Shown: piece after piece, positions 53,451 to 62,456 of the stretch
Layout: each line of letters opens with the position of its first letter
Numbering within the stretch: the stretch's first letter is position 1
Source: Acidobacteriota bacterium
Lineage (GTDB): Bacteria > Acidobacteriota > Blastocatellia > HR10
Assembly: GCA_030550025.1 (NCBI GenBank)
Contig: JAUQQC010000001.1
Location: forward strand, 186,001-250,000
Reading direction: 5' to 3'
DNA length: 64,000 nucleotides
Translations under genes and position numbers: made by a program
The notes under the pieces: generated by a model
What the model was told of the DNA's origin: nothing
What the model saw: only the letters and a program-made list of their open reading frames with translations
The model's database searches: none

Positions 53451-53939
53451 ATGGCGATGGAGACGGTCCACAGCGTCGCAGTGCGCGTGAAGATGGCCCT
53501 CGGCGAAGAGTGGATCCCCGCGATCTATCGTCAGCATGTCCTCGCGGACCGCACGCGCCGCTATGCCTTGAACTGTCCCACGGGGGCGCGGCGCGTGGAG
53601 ATCCTTCATACGTTGCTCGGCATCGAGGTGAAGTTGGATGGACGCCGGATATTGGTTCCGGATCTGGCCGTCGCCCGATATCTCGCGGTCTTCGCTCGCA
53701 TTGGCGCGGAGGCCATTGCCATTCCCTACGACATCACGCGCATCTCACGCGTGGCCGATTGGTTGGAGCAGTCGTGGCAACGGTTGCTGCTGCTGGTGGA
53801 GCATCATGCAGGCGGGCGCAGCCCGTACTTTCAAGCGCGCGTGCGCTCCTGTTTGCAGCGGTGGATGCGCGAGGAGCTGCAGGCGCTGGGGGCGGGCGCG
53901 CCCTATCCGTCTTTTGAGCGGACGACGCGACGACGATGA
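53451..53939 (+). CDS. Conserved-looking protein of unknown function
   Basis: A 162-residue soluble, Arg-rich protein without signal peptide or transmembrane segment. It alternates strands and helices (VHSVAVRVKMALGEEWIPAI, CPTGARRVEILHTLLGIEVK, VARYLAVFARIGAEAIAIPY). I recognise no catalytic motif or family name. The ATG at 53451 has no good ribosome-binding site; an ATG two codons on is an alternative. The stop overlaps the GT9 start in ATGA, so the gene is translated together with that enzyme and may belong to LPS or surface-sugar metabolism. Confidence 0.6.
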   Translation: MAMETVHSVAVRVKMALGEEWIPAIYRQHVLADRTRRYALNCPTGARRVEILHTLLGIEVKLDGRRILVPDLAVARYLAVFARIGAEAIAIPYDITRISRVADWLEQSWQRLLLLVEHHAGGRSPYFQARVRSCLQRWMREELQALGAGAPYPSFERTTRRR

Positions 53940-54937
53940 AGCCGATCTCGCGATCGTTCTCGCGCATCCTCCTGCTGCACCTGGGGAGGCTGAGCGACGC
54001 GGTCTTCGCCCTGCCGGCCTGTGTGGCGGTACGCGAGCGCTTCCCCGAGGCGCGGATCACGGCGTTCACGACGTCGTGGGGGGGCGAGCTGTTCGCCTTA
54101 AGTGGCGCGGTCTCGGACATCTGGCCGGTCGAAGGCGCGCAGCCAGCCGATGTGATGCGACCGTGGAACGTGTGGGAAGTCTTCCGAGCGATGCGAGAAT
54201 TCCGCAGGCGGCAGTACGAGCTGGCCATTGACTTCTGGCCTTTGGGAGAGACGATCCTGCTCGCGCTGGCGGCTCGCGTGCCCGCTCGGTTGGCTGCTCT
54301 ATCGCCGGAAGGGTTCGCGGGGCTCTTCTTCAACGTCTGGCGCGTGCCGGATGATCCCCGGCAGCATCGCGTGGATCGGTATCTGAACGCTTTGCGCGCG
54401 CTCGGGATCCCACCCACGGTTCGCGCACCCGCGTTGCGAACCGATCCTGTGGCAGACGAACGCTTCGAGCAGTGGCTGCGCGCTCGCGGCATCGAAGCGG
54501 GAGAGCTTTTGGTTGGCCTCTCGCCGGAGGCCGATCCGGGTGCAGCCGTATGGCCACCGGAGCGATTCCTCGATCTGGCATATCGGTTAGCGCATCACTT
54601 TCGCGTCCGCTTGATTGACGTGAGCCGGAGAGGGTGGGGGAGAGCACGCGCCCCAAAGGGAACGCTTTCGTTGCGTACGCGCTCGCTGCGCGAATTGGCG
54701 TCGGCGCTGGCGCGTTGCGCGCTCATGGTCTCCGGGGATGCCGGTCCGGGACATCTCGCAGCGGCGCTCGGCGTTCCCACGCTCATGCTCGGATGCGCGC
54801 GCACGCGGCGGCCGCTGGGGGCGGAGCATCGCTACGTGGAACGCGACGCTTTGGCAGCGTGCTCTGTCGAGCGCGTCTTTGAGATCGCCAGCGAGATGCT
54901 CGGCCGGAGCCGGACGGCGGCGCTCTTCCGCTCCTGA
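53936..54937 (+). CDS. GT9 family heptosyltransferase-like glycosyltransferase
   Basis: A 333-residue GT-B enzyme of GT9. The N-terminal RILLLHLGRLSDAVFALPA is the heptosyltransferase opening, and SGDAGPGHLAAALGVPTLMLG is the ADP-heptose site, with D and GPGH as expected. The middle is less conserved than in the GT9 at 55287. GT9 enzymes add heptose to the lipid A-linked core on the cytoplasmic face of the inner membrane. The start overlaps the unknown gene (ATGA). Second GT9 and heptose kinase genes lie just downstream. Confidence 0.87.
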   Translation: MKPISRSFSRILLLHLGRLSDAVFALPACVAVRERFPEARITAFTTSWGGELFALSGAVSDIWPVEGAQPADVMRPWNVWEVFRAMREFRRRQYELAIDFWPLGETILLALAARVPARLAALSPEGFAGLFFNVWRVPDDPRQHRVDRYLNALRALGIPPTVRAPALRTDPVADERFEQWLRARGIEAGELLVGLSPEADPGAAVWPPERFLDLAYRLAHHFRVRLIDVSRRGWGRARAPKGTLSLRTRSLRELASALARCALMVSGDAGPGHLAAALGVPTLMLGCARTRRPLGAEHRYVERDALAACSVERVFEIASEMLGRSRTAALFRS

Positions 54938-54945
54938 AGCCCCTT

Positions 54946-54974
54946 TTGACAAGCCGAGGGGTTCGTGATAGAGT
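54946..54974 (+). promoter_or_regulatory. Promoter for the Trm112-like/GT9/heptose kinase genes
   Basis: Perfect TTGACA (54946-54951), 17 bp spacer, TAGAGT (54969-54974, 4/6), with TGA directly before it as an extended element. Expected start near 54981, about 27 bases before the ATG at 55008. Confidence 0.65.
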
Positions 54975-55007
54975 AGCTTCGAGAGGGCTTCGGAAGAGGA
55001 ATACGCG

Positions 55008-55214
55008 ATGAGCATCAAGCCGGAGCTTTTGGAGATTTTGGCGTGTCCCGCCTGTGTGCGAGAGATGAACGAGCGGGCGAAGGTTCGTCTGACGGCCGAT
55101 GGGCATGGTCTCCAGTGTCCCATCTGCCTTCGCGTCTATCCCATTCGGGAAGGCATCCCGGTGATGCTCATCGAGGAGGCGCGCGTGGAGGAGCGAGCGC
55201 TGTGGCAGGAGTGA
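55008..55214 (+). CDS. Trm112-family zinc-binding small protein
   Basis: A 68-residue protein. ILACPACVREM (Cys13 and Cys16) and LQCPICLRVYPIREGIPVML (Cys37 and Cys40) form a zinc ribbon, the usual pattern of Trm112/YcaR proteins. In eukaryotes Trm112 activates methyltransferases; bacterial homologues are poorly understood and are often next to LPS genes such as lpxK and kdsB. GAGGAA precedes the ATG. It is the first gene of a unit with a strong promoter, followed 72 bp later by GT9 and the heptose kinase. Confidence 0.88.
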   Translation: MSIKPELLEILACPACVREMNERAKVRLTADGHGLQCPICLRVYPIREGIPVMLIEEARVEERALWQE

Positions 55215-55286
55215 TATCGAAGGCTGATCTCGGGCAAGAGCGGTCGTGGTGATGGCTCGGGCGAGAACAGGCATCAAGGGGGGATC

Positions 55287-56402
55287 ATGGCACGATCAGA
55301 TGGCGCGACTCATGCGGAGCTGCCGTGGGACCGAATTCGGCGCGTCTTGTTGATCCGATTGCGTTCGATCGGGGATACGGTGCTGATGACGCCGTGCCTG
55401 GCGGCGCTCAAGGCGTGGAGACCGGAGCTACGGATCAGCGTCCTCAGCGAAGCCCTTTCGGCCCCGCTCTTGGAGGATCATCCTCAAGTGGATGAGGTGA
55501 TCGTCTTGGAACGGGAAGGGCGGTGGTCGAGCGATGGGGTGCGCCGATGGCAGCTGGCGAAGCGGCTGCGGGAACGCGCTTTCGATGCCGTCTTCAATCT
55601 GCATGGGGGGACGACGGCGACGTTGCTCGCGTTCCTGAGTCGTGCGCCGGAGCGGATCGGCTATCGCGGCTATCGCTACAGTTGGTTGCATACTCGGCGG
55701 GCGCCGGATCCGTCGCAGATTTGGCAGAAGTCGGCGATCCATTCGGCCGAGCAGCAGTTGGGGCTCTTGAAATGGTGCGGGGTGCCCATCCCGTCGCCCC
55801 CACCCTCCTCGCTGCGCGCTAGCGAACAAGCCCTGGTGAGCGTGCATCGGCGGCTGCGGCAGATGGGCTTGCGCGGTCCCTTCGCCGTGATCCACCCGGC
55901 GGCCACGCATGAGACCAAACGATGGTCCGCCGCCAAGTTCGCTCAGGTCGTGCAGTATTTGGCGGCGAGGCACGAGCTGCCGTCCATCGTCATCGCGGCG
56001 CGGCATGAGGGGCATATCACCGATGCCGTTAAAGGATTCGCCGGCATGGCCGCTCATCCGGTCACCGATCTGACGTTGAAGGAGGTCATCGCGCTGCTCC
56101 GTCAGGCGGCACTCTTTGTGGGGAATGACAGTGGGCCAGCGCATATCGCCGCCGCCGTGGGGTGTCCGACCGTCGTGATCTTCGGGGCGTCAGATCCGAC
56201 GGTCTGGCGACCCTGGGGCATAGCTCCTTCGGCCATCGTGCATACGCCGCGCGATCATCTGGGCGTGCCGCTTCCGCCAGACGAACGCATCCGGCACGTT
56301 CATGTCGAGCAGGTGACCGAGGCCATCGAGCGCGTGCTCGCGTCGATCGCCGGAGAGTCGAGCGTGCGGGCTTCGGTCGCCGAGTGGGATCGGTCGCTAT
56401 AG
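55287..56402 (+). CDS. GT9 family heptosyltransferase-like glycosyltransferase
   Basis: A 371-residue GT9 enzyme. RRVLLIRLRSIGDTVLMTP is the canonical N-terminus, IHPAATHETKRWSAAKFAQV the donor-domain start and VGNDSGPAHIAAAVGCPTVVIFG the ADP-heptose site. Compared with the GT9 at 53936 it is longer and closer to LPS heptosyltransferases. GGGGGG precedes the ATG at 55287. It probably works with the heptose kinase 7 bp downstream in inner-core synthesis. Confidence 0.9.
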   Translation: MARSDGATHAELPWDRIRRVLLIRLRSIGDTVLMTPCLAALKAWRPELRISVLSEALSAPLLEDHPQVDEVIVLEREGRWSSDGVRRWQLAKRLRERAFDAVFNLHGGTTATLLAFLSRAPERIGYRGYRYSWLHTRRAPDPSQIWQKSAIHSAEQQLGLLKWCGVPIPSPPPSSLRASEQALVSVHRRLRQMGLRGPFAVIHPAATHETKRWSAAKFAQVVQYLAARHELPSIVIAARHEGHITDAVKGFAGMAAHPVTDLTLKEVIALLRQAALFVGNDSGPAHIAAAVGCPTVVIFGASDPTVWRPWGIAPSAIVHTPRDHLGVPLPPDERIRHVHVEQVTEAIERVLASIAGESSVRASVAEWDRSL

Positions 56403-56409
56403 GTTCACG

Positions 56410-57438
56410 ATGCCTGGCCAGACATCCGAGCGCGTGACGCTGGAGCGGGCGGAGGCTCTTGTGCAGCGATTCACCGGCCGGCGTTTGCTCGTGCTCGGCG
56501 ATCTCATGCTCGACGAATATCTCTGGGGGATGGCGCGGCGCATCTCCCCGGAGGCCCCGGTTCCCGTCGTGGAGATCGAGCGGGAGTCATTTCGTCTGGG
56601 CGGCGCGGGCAATGTGGCGAGCAACCTCGTCGCACTTGGTGCCCGACCGCTTCTGGTCGCCGTGACTGGAGCGGATGCGGCGGCCGAACGCGTGCGCGCG
56701 CTGCTTACGGACGAGTCGCTTGAGGCCGAGCTCCTGACCGATGCCACGCGTCCGACGACGGTCAAGACGCGCATCCTCGCCCAACATCAGCAGGTCGTGC
56801 GCGCCGATCGCGAGAGTCGAATGCCGCTCTCGGGAGCCCTCACGCGCCGTCTGCTGGCGGCCGCGCGCGCCCGGCTGGATCTGGTCGAAGGCGTCATCAT
56901 CTCCGATTACGAGAAGGGGACGATCACACCACCGCTTCTGGAGGCGCTCTTGCCGGAGCTTCGCGAGCGGCAGCTTCCCGTCTTCCTCGATCCGAAGATT
57001 CGGAACTTCCCCTATTATCGGCCAGTGACGTGGATCAAACCGAATCAACGGGAAGCCGAAGCCGTGACCCGGCGAGAGATCACCGACGAAGCTTCGCTCT
57101 TGGAAGCCGGACGCGAGTTGCAGCGCTTGGTGGACAGCGAATACGTCCTCCTCACCCGCGGCGAACACGGGATGAGCCTCTTTTCCCGCGAGGGGTTCGT
57201 GCGACACATCCCAACCGTCGCACGCGAAGTCTACGACGTCACCGGAGCGGGCGATACGGTCATGGCCGCGCTCAGTCTCTCGGTCCTCGCAGGGGCCGAT
57301 CCCGTCGAGGCCGCCCATCTGGCTAATTACGCCGCGAGCGTCGTCATCGCGAAGCTCGGGACGGCCGCCGTCACGCGCCAGGAGCTACTGGCGGCGATCC
57401 GCGCCGATTGGCTCCTGCAGCGAGGCGAAGGCTTCTGA
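56410..57438 (+). CDS. rfaE1: D-glycero-beta-D-manno-heptose-7-phosphate kinase (RfaE1-type)
   Basis: A 342-residue PfkB/ribokinase-fold enzyme that phosphorylates heptose-7-phosphate at O-1 on the route to ADP-heptose. VLGDLMLDEYLWGMARRISP and FRLGGAGNVASNLVALGA are the N-terminal signature, and DVTGAGDTVMAAL carries the catalytic Asp. The cytidylyl-type adenylyltransferase half of HldE is absent, so this is the single-domain kinase and RfaE2 must be elsewhere. The stop is directly followed by the convergent stop of the acyl-CoA dehydrogenase gene. Context: GT9 and Trm112-like genes. Confidence 0.92.
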   Translation: MPGQTSERVTLERAEALVQRFTGRRLLVLGDLMLDEYLWGMARRISPEAPVPVVEIERESFRLGGAGNVASNLVALGARPLLVAVTGADAAAERVRALLTDESLEAELLTDATRPTTVKTRILAQHQQVVRADRESRMPLSGALTRRLLAAARARLDLVEGVIISDYEKGTITPPLLEALLPELRERQLPVFLDPKIRNFPYYRPVTWIKPNQREAEAVTRREITDEASLLEAGRELQRLVDSEYVLLTRGEHGMSLFSREGFVRHIPTVAREVYDVTGAGDTVMAALSLSVLAGADPVEAAHLANYAASVVIAKLGTAAVTRQELLAAIRADWLLQRGEGF

Positions 57439-58623
57439 TCATCGCCCCCCGAGCAGAATCTTCGCGATCGTCTGCAGCTGCATGTTCGACGTTCCCTCGT
57501 AGATCTTCCCGATCTTCGAGTCGCGGAAGTATTTCTCGGCCGGATAATCCTTGGTGAAGCCGTAGCCGCCGTAGATCTCGACGACATTGGACGTGACCTT
57601 CTCGGCCACCACCGACGCATAGTACTTGGCCATCGCAGCTTCTTTCACAAAGGGCAAGCCGGCATCTTTCAAGCGCGCCGCATTGTAGACGAGCAAGCGC
57701 GCAGCCTCCAGCTCCGTCGCCAGCTCCGCGATCAGGAATTGAATGGCTTGAAATTCCGCGATCGGGCGACCGAATTGCTTTCGCTCTTTGGCATACTGAA
57801 TCCCGCATTGAAGCGCGCCCTGAGCCAGGCCGATCATCTGCGCGCCGATGCCGATCCGCCCTTCGTTGAGCGTCTCGATGGCCACCTTGTACCCCTTACC
57901 CACCTCGCCGAGGACGTTCTCCTTGGGAACGCGGACCTCATCGAGGATGAGTTCGCAGGTCGAGGAGGCGCGAATGCCCAGCTTCTCCTCCTTCTTCCCC
58001 ACGGCGAATCCGGGGAAGTCGCGCTCGACCAGAAAGGCCGTGATGCCGCGATAGCCGAGATCGGGGTTGACCGTGGCGAAGACGATGAAGAGTCCGGCCT
58101 CCAGGGCGTTGGTCGTCCAGAGCTTCCGTCCGGTCAACACGTAATGATCCCCCCGCTCGATGGCGCGACATTGCAGGGCGAAGGCGTCGCTCCCAGCTCC
58201 GGCTTCCGAGAGCGCATACGCGCCGACGGTGTCCGTGGCCAATCGCGGCAAGTACTTCGCCTTCAATTCCGGCGATCCCCACCGCGTGAGAGCATTGTTG
58301 ACGAGCGTGTTCTGCACGTCCACGACGACGCCGGCAGAGGCATCCACCCGCGACAGTTCTTCGACGGCGAGCACGGCCATGAAGAAGTTGCTGCCCGCTC
58401 CGCCGTACTCCTCCGGAATATTGATGCCCATGAGGCCGAGTTTGAAGAATTCCTGCAGCAAGCCCGGATCGAACTTCCCCTCCTCGTCCATCGTCTTGAC
58501 CAGAGGACGAACGCGTTCCTCGGCGAACTGCCGGACACTCTGTCGGAACAGCTCCTCTTCCTCGGAGAGTTGGGTCAGGGGAGGAATCGGAAGGCGTCCT
58601 GTCACCGCGCGCTCTTGATTCAT
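57439..58623 (-). CDS. Acyl-CoA dehydrogenase
   Basis: A 394-residue flavoprotein of fatty-acid or amino-acid catabolism that oxidises acyl-CoA at the alpha-beta bond. YALSEAGAGSDAFALQC and KLWTTNALEAGLF line the FAD and substrate site, and KIYEGTSNMQLQTIAKILLG carries the catalytic Glu of short-chain or butyryl-type enzymes. The ATG at 58623 has AAGGAGGAGAGG directly upstream; the longer frame is non-coding. It is a single gene with its own promoter, divergent from the M16 peptidase. Chain-length specificity is not certain. Confidence 0.94.
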   Translation of the reverse strand: MNQERAVTGRLPIPPLTQLSEEEELFRQSVRQFAEERVRPLVKTMDEEGKFDPGLLQEFFKLGLMGINIPEEYGGAGSNFFMAVLAVEELSRVDASAGVVVDVQNTLVNNALTRWGSPELKAKYLPRLATDTVGAYALSEAGAGSDAFALQCRAIERGDHYVLTGRKLWTTNALEAGLFIVFATVNPDLGYRGITAFLVERDFPGFAVGKKEEKLGIRASSTCELILDEVRVPKENVLGEVGKGYKVAIETLNEGRIGIGAQMIGLAQGALQCGIQYAKERKQFGRPIAEFQAIQFLIAELATELEAARLLVYNAARLKDAGLPFVKEAAMAKYYASVVAEKVTSNVVEIYGGYGFTKDYPAEKYFRDSKIGKIYEGTSNMQLQTIAKILLGGR

Positions 58624-58661
58624 CCTCTCCTCCTTTGTCGTGGCATCAAATGAGAGGGCAT

Positions 58662-58691
58662 AGTATCTCACACTCTCGGAGGGGAGGGCAA
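58662..58691 (-). promoter_or_regulatory. Promoter for the acyl-CoA dehydrogenase gene
   Basis: Minus-strand TTGCCC (58691 to 58686, 4/6), 18 bp spacer, GATACT (58667 to 58662, 4/6). The leader to the ATG at 58623 is about 32 bases. Confidence 0.4.
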
Positions 58692-58731
58692 TGCGCGTCA
58701 CTTGGAGCGCGAGGGCGTCCCTCTTGGCGCG

Positions 58732-58761
58732 TTGCGACTTGGCCAACCCTCGTGGTAGCAT
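58732..58761 (+). promoter_or_regulatory. Promoter for the M16 peptidase gene
   Basis: TTGCGA (58732-58737, 4/6), 18 bp spacer, TAGCAT (58756-58761, 4/6) with TGG before the -10 box (extended element). The expected leader is about 23 bases to the ATG at 58791. Confidence 0.45.
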
Positions 58762-58790
58762 TCAAGCCTTTCGGACGGCGGGCGAGTCGT

Positions 58791-60056
58791 ATGCGGCGGA
58801 TTCGCAAGACGGTGACCGCGAGCGGGCTCACGGTCGTGAGTGAGCGAATGGATCACCTCCGCTCGGTGAGCATCGGTATTTGGGTGCGCGCCGGATCCCG
58901 GCATGAGCCCCTGGAGCAGTCTGGGATCGCGCATTTCATCGAGCATCTCGTCTTCAAGGGGACGGAGCGGCGGAGCACGCGCCAGATCGCGGAGGAATCG
59001 GATTGGCTCGGAGGGACGCTCGACGCCTTCACCAGCCACGAATGTGCCGCCTATTCGGCCAAGATCCTCGATGAGCATCTGCCGCGCGCCTTCGATCTGC
59101 TGGCCGATCTGGTGACCGCGCCGCGCTTCGACGCGCAGGAGATCGAGAAGGAGCGACAGGTGATCCTGGAGGAGATGCGGCTGGTCGAGGACACGCCCGA
59201 TGATCTGGCCACCGAGCTTTTCCTGCGAAATTTCTGGCCCCAGCATCGGTTGGGGCAACCGATCCTGGGGACAGAGGAGACGCTCTTCCGGCTCACGCGC
59301 GAGACGATCCGGCAGTATTTCCAGCAGCTCTATACCCCACCGAATCTCATCGTCTCCGCCGCGGGTCAGGTCGAGCACGAGCGCTTGGTCGAATTGGCCG
59401 CGCGCTATTTCGACCACATCCCCGATAGTGGGCTGCGCCCTCACGATACGACTCCGCAGCCTTCTCCTCAGATCGTCCTGCATGAGAAGGAGCAGCTCTC
59501 GGAGACGCAGATCCTGTTGGGCGCACAATGTCCCGGCTTGCGCTCGCGCGATCGGCATGCCGTCCTTCTGCTCAGTTCCATCTTGGGCGGAGGGACCAGT
59601 TCGCGCCTCTTCCAAACCATTCGCGAGGATCACGGTCTGGCCTACGCCACGAGCGCCGGGACGATGCTCTTCTCCGACACGGGCCTTCTCCTCATTCATG
59701 CTGCGACCTCGCCGAAGAACGTGCTGCGCGTCCTCGACCTCGTCGTCGCGGAACTCCGCCGCCTGAAGCGCGAGCCGGTTCCGGCGGAGGAGTTGCAACG
59801 GGCGAAGGAGCAGGCGAAAGCGGCGACTATGCTCAGCTTGGAATCCTCCAGCGCGCGCATGGCCCATATCGCGCAACAGGAGATCTACTTCGGGCATCAG
59901 ACAACCTACGACCAGATCTTGAAGAGCATTGAAGCCGTCTCGGTGGACGACCTCCAACGACTCGCGGAGGAGATCTTTCAAACCGAAGCGCTGGCCCTTG
60001 TCCTCGTCGGGCGATTGGACAGCGTGCGCGTGGACCGACAGCAGTTGGCGTGCTGA
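58791..60056 (+). CDS. M16 family zinc peptidase (YmxG/PqqL-like)
   Basis: A 421-residue zinc peptidase. HFIEHLVFKGT (about residues 48-58) is the inverted HxxEH site; the distal Glu lies in the helix around DEHLPRAF. The C-terminal half carries LSSILGGGTSSRLFQTIRE, the Arg/Tyr substrate-contact region of M16. Such 420-residue single-domain forms are processing peptidases that assemble as dimers. No signal peptide is visible. The ATG at 58791 lies just before the conserved first strand; the open frame upstream lacks a ribosome-binding site. A WalJ-type gene follows by 23 bp. Confidence 0.93.
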   Translation: MRRIRKTVTASGLTVVSERMDHLRSVSIGIWVRAGSRHEPLEQSGIAHFIEHLVFKGTERRSTRQIAEESDWLGGTLDAFTSHECAAYSAKILDEHLPRAFDLLADLVTAPRFDAQEIEKERQVILEEMRLVEDTPDDLATELFLRNFWPQHRLGQPILGTEETLFRLTRETIRQYFQQLYTPPNLIVSAAGQVEHERLVELAARYFDHIPDSGLRPHDTTPQPSPQIVLHEKEQLSETQILLGAQCPGLRSRDRHAVLLLSSILGGGTSSRLFQTIREDHGLAYATSAGTMLFSDTGLLLIHAATSPKNVLRVLDLVVAELRRLKREPVPAEELQRAKEQAKAATMLSLESSSARMAHIAQQEIYFGHQTTYDQILKSIEAVSVDDLQRLAEEIFQTEALALVLVGRLDSVRVDRQQLAC

Positions 60057-60079
60057 GTGCGAATGTACGGGGGAGGGAG

Positions 60080-60874
60080 ATGCGGATCAATATCCTGGGC
60101 AGCTCTAGTTCGGGGAATGCGACGCTCTTTGTCTTCGGCACGACGCGCGTCCTCGTGGACGCCGGATTCTCGGCCCGCGAGTTGGCGCGACGGCTTCGGG
60201 AGATCGGGGAAGACCTCTCCCGCATCTCGGCCATCGTCCTCACGCACGAGCATACGGATCACATTCGGAGCGTCCCGCGGCTGGCGCGCGCGTTGGGCAT
60301 CCCAATCTTCATCTCGCGGGCGAGTTGCGAGATGTGGAACCGCATGAATCCCGACGATCCCATCTCGACCCCCACCTATATCGCGGCCGAGTGTCCGTTC
60401 GAGATCGGGCCGATGACGTTTCGTCCGTTCGCCGTCCCACACGATGCCGCGGATACCCTCGCTTTCACGATCGAAGCCGGGGGGGTGAAGGTGGGATATG
60501 TGACCGATCTCGGCTATATCCCTCACCTGGTCGGCGAGCGCGTGAGGGGGGCGGATGTCCTCATTCTCGAAGCGAATCATGATCTGGAGATGCTGCGCAA
60601 TGGGCCGTATCCGTGGAGCGTCAAGCAACGCATCCTCAGCCGACACGGCCACCTCTCCAATGACGAGGTGGCGCGCTTCTTGCGCGAGGACTTCGATGGG
60701 CGCGCCGAGTTCATCGTGCTCGTGCATTTGAGTCGGACGAACAATCATCCGGAGCTGGTGCGTCTGGCGGCGGTGGAGGCGCTCTCGGCGCGCGGTTCTT
60801 CGTTCGCCCGCGAGGCCGAACGGCGCGTGCGCATCGCCGCACATGACCGACCGAGCGAATGGATCGAGCTATGA
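60080..60874 (+). CDS. WalJ/YycJ-type metallo-beta-lactamase-fold hydrolase
   Basis: A 264-residue MBL-fold protein. The metal site THEHTDHIRSV (HxHxDH) is near residues 56-66, and later His in VPHDAADTL and VHLSRTNNHPE complete it. The N-terminus MRINILGSSSSGNATLF is typical of WalJ/YycJ (a 5'-exonuclease-like or cell-wall-linked hydrolase; function debated). GGAGG lies four bases upstream of the ATG at 60080; a GTG-type start at 60050 is less likely. The ATGA at its end overlaps purB, so it is translationally coupled to purine synthesis. Confidence 0.9.
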   Translation: MRINILGSSSSGNATLFVFGTTRVLVDAGFSARELARRLREIGEDLSRISAIVLTHEHTDHIRSVPRLARALGIPIFISRASCEMWNRMNPDDPISTPTYIAAECPFEIGPMTFRPFAVPHDAADTLAFTIEAGGVKVGYVTDLGYIPHLVGERVRGADVLILEANHDLEMLRNGPYPWSVKQRILSRHGHLSNDEVARFLREDFDGRAEFIVLVHLSRTNNHPELVRLAAVEALSARGSSFAREAERRVRIAAHDRPSEWIEL

Positions 60875-62205
60875 TCCCGCGCTACACACTGCCGGAAATG
60901 GGCGCCATCTGGAGCGAGGAGAACAAGTTCCGCACATGGCTCGAGGTCGAGCTGGCCGTTTGCGAAGTCCTCGCCGAACGCGGGCGTATCCCTCGGTCGG
61001 CCCTGGAGCGCATTCGCGCGCGCGCGAGCGTGGATGTCGCGCGCATTCAGGAGATCGAGCGGACGACCCGACACGATGTGATCGCTTTCCTCTGGGCCTT
61101 GGCCGAGGCCGTCGGCCCTGACGCACGCTATATCCACTATGGCCTCACCTCATCGGACGTCGTGGATACGGCGTTGGCGCTGCTGCTCCGCGATTCGGCC
61201 GATCTGCTCCTTCGGCGTTTGGAGCGATTGGCGGACGTCCTGCGGCGCCGCGCGTTCGAGTTCAAAGACGTGCCCATGGTCGGACGCACGCATGGCGTAC
61301 ACGCCGAGCCGATCACCTTCGGCCTGAAGCTCGCCTTGTGGTACGCCGATACGATGCGGAATCGCGAGCGCCTGCTTCAGGCGCGCGAGCGCATCCGCGT
61401 GGGGAAGCTCTCGGGGGCCGTCGGCACCTTCGCGCACCTCGATCCGGAAGTCGAAGAGGCCGTCTGCGGGCGCTTGGGACTGCGTCCCGAACCGATCTCC
61501 TCGCAGATCATCCCGCGCGATCGGCACGCTGAGTTCCTCGCCGTGCTCGCGCTCATCGCCTCCGGCTTGGAGAAGATCGCCTTGGAGATCCGGCACCTGC
61601 ACCGCACCGAAGTGCGCGAAGCCGAGGAGTTTTTCGCTGAAGGGCAGAAGGGGTCGTCGGCCATGCCCCATAAGCGGAACCCCATCACGGCGGAGCAGAT
61701 CTGCGGTCTGGCACGCGTCGTGCGCGCCAATTTGCAGGCCGCGTTGGAGAACATCGCCCTCTGGCACGAGCGCGATATCTCGCACTCCTCGGTCGAACGC
61801 CTGATCCTCCCCGAGAGCTGCATCCTCACCGACTATCTCCTGCACCGGACGACGGAGCTGCTGGAACGACTCGTCGTCTCTCCACAGCGCATGCGGGCGA
61901 ACCTGGAAGCGACGCGCGGGGTGATCTTCAGCGGAGAGCTGCTGCTGGCGCTCACCGAACGCGGCCTCTCGCGCGAGCAGGCGTATGAGCTCGTGCAGCG
62001 TCACGCTCTGCGCGCCTGGGACGAGGGCGCCGATTTCCGAGAGTTGGTGCGCGCCGATCCCGAGATCCGCGCCCGATTGGCCCCTGAGGAGCTCGAGGCC
62101 CTCTTTCGCGTGGATCGCGCGCTGCGCCATGTGGATGCGATCTTCCGTCGCGTCTTCGGCGAGGCGGCTGCCGGACCGGAGCGCGAGAGGGAGCGACTTT
62201 CATGA
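60871..62205 (+). CDS. purB: Adenylosuccinate lyase
   Basis: A 444-residue fumarase/aspartase-fold enzyme that releases fumarate from SAICAR and adenylosuccinate in purine synthesis. The signature SSAMPHKRNPITAEQI is present near residue 268, as are YGLTSSDVVDTALALLL and VGRTHGVHAEPITFGLKLA. The start MIPRYTLPEMGAIWSEENK is the family's N-terminus. The ATG overlaps the previous stop (ATGA). The C-terminal tail [12 protein letters not shown] is non-conserved. It starts the coupled set purB-purS-purQ. Confidence 0.97.
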   Translation: MIPRYTLPEMGAIWSEENKFRTWLEVELAVCEVLAERGRIPRSALERIRARASVDVARIQEIERTTRHDVIAFLWALAEAVGPDARYIHYGLTSSDVVDTALALLLRDSADLLLRRLERLADVLRRRAFEFKDVPMVGRTHGVHAEPITFGLKLALWYADTMRNRERLLQARERIRVGKLSGAVGTFAHLDPEVEEAVCGRLGLRPEPISSQIIPRDRHAEFLAVLALIASGLEKIALEIRHLHRTEVREAEEFFAEGQKGSSAMPHKRNPITAEQICGLARVVRANLQAALENIALWHERDISHSSVERLILPESCILTDYLLHRTTELLERLVVSPQRMRANLEATRGVIFSGELLLALTERGLSREQAYELVQRHALRAWDEGADFRELVRADPEIRARLAPEELEALFRVDRALRHVDAIFRRVFGEAAAGPERERERLS

Positions 62206-62456
62206 GAGCGACCGTTCACGTCCGATTGAAGAAGAGCGTCCTCGATCCTCAAGGTCAGGCGATCCATCACGCCATCCGGACCTTGGGATACGAGAGCATC
62301 CGCGAGATCCGACAAGGGAAGTACTTCGAGATCGAGCTGGAAGATGACGTCTCGCCGGAGCGCGCGCGTGCGCTCTTGGAGCAGCTCGCGCGCGATGTGC
62401 TCGCCAATCCCGTGCTCGAAGAATATTGGGTCCAGATCGAGGAGGAATCGGAATGA
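62202..62456 (+). CDS. purS: Phosphoribosylformylglycinamidine synthase subunit PurS
   Basis: An 84-residue Pur[18 protein letters not shown] and [19 protein letters not shown] are diagnostic. It bridges PurQ and small PurL in the trimeric FGAR amidotransferase. Start and end overlap purB and purQ by 4 bp (ATGA), so the three genes are a translational relay. Confidence 0.96.
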   Translation: MRATVHVRLKKSVLDPQGQAIHHAIRTLGYESIREIRQGKYFEIELEDDVSPERARALLEQLARDVLANPVLEEYWVQIEEESE

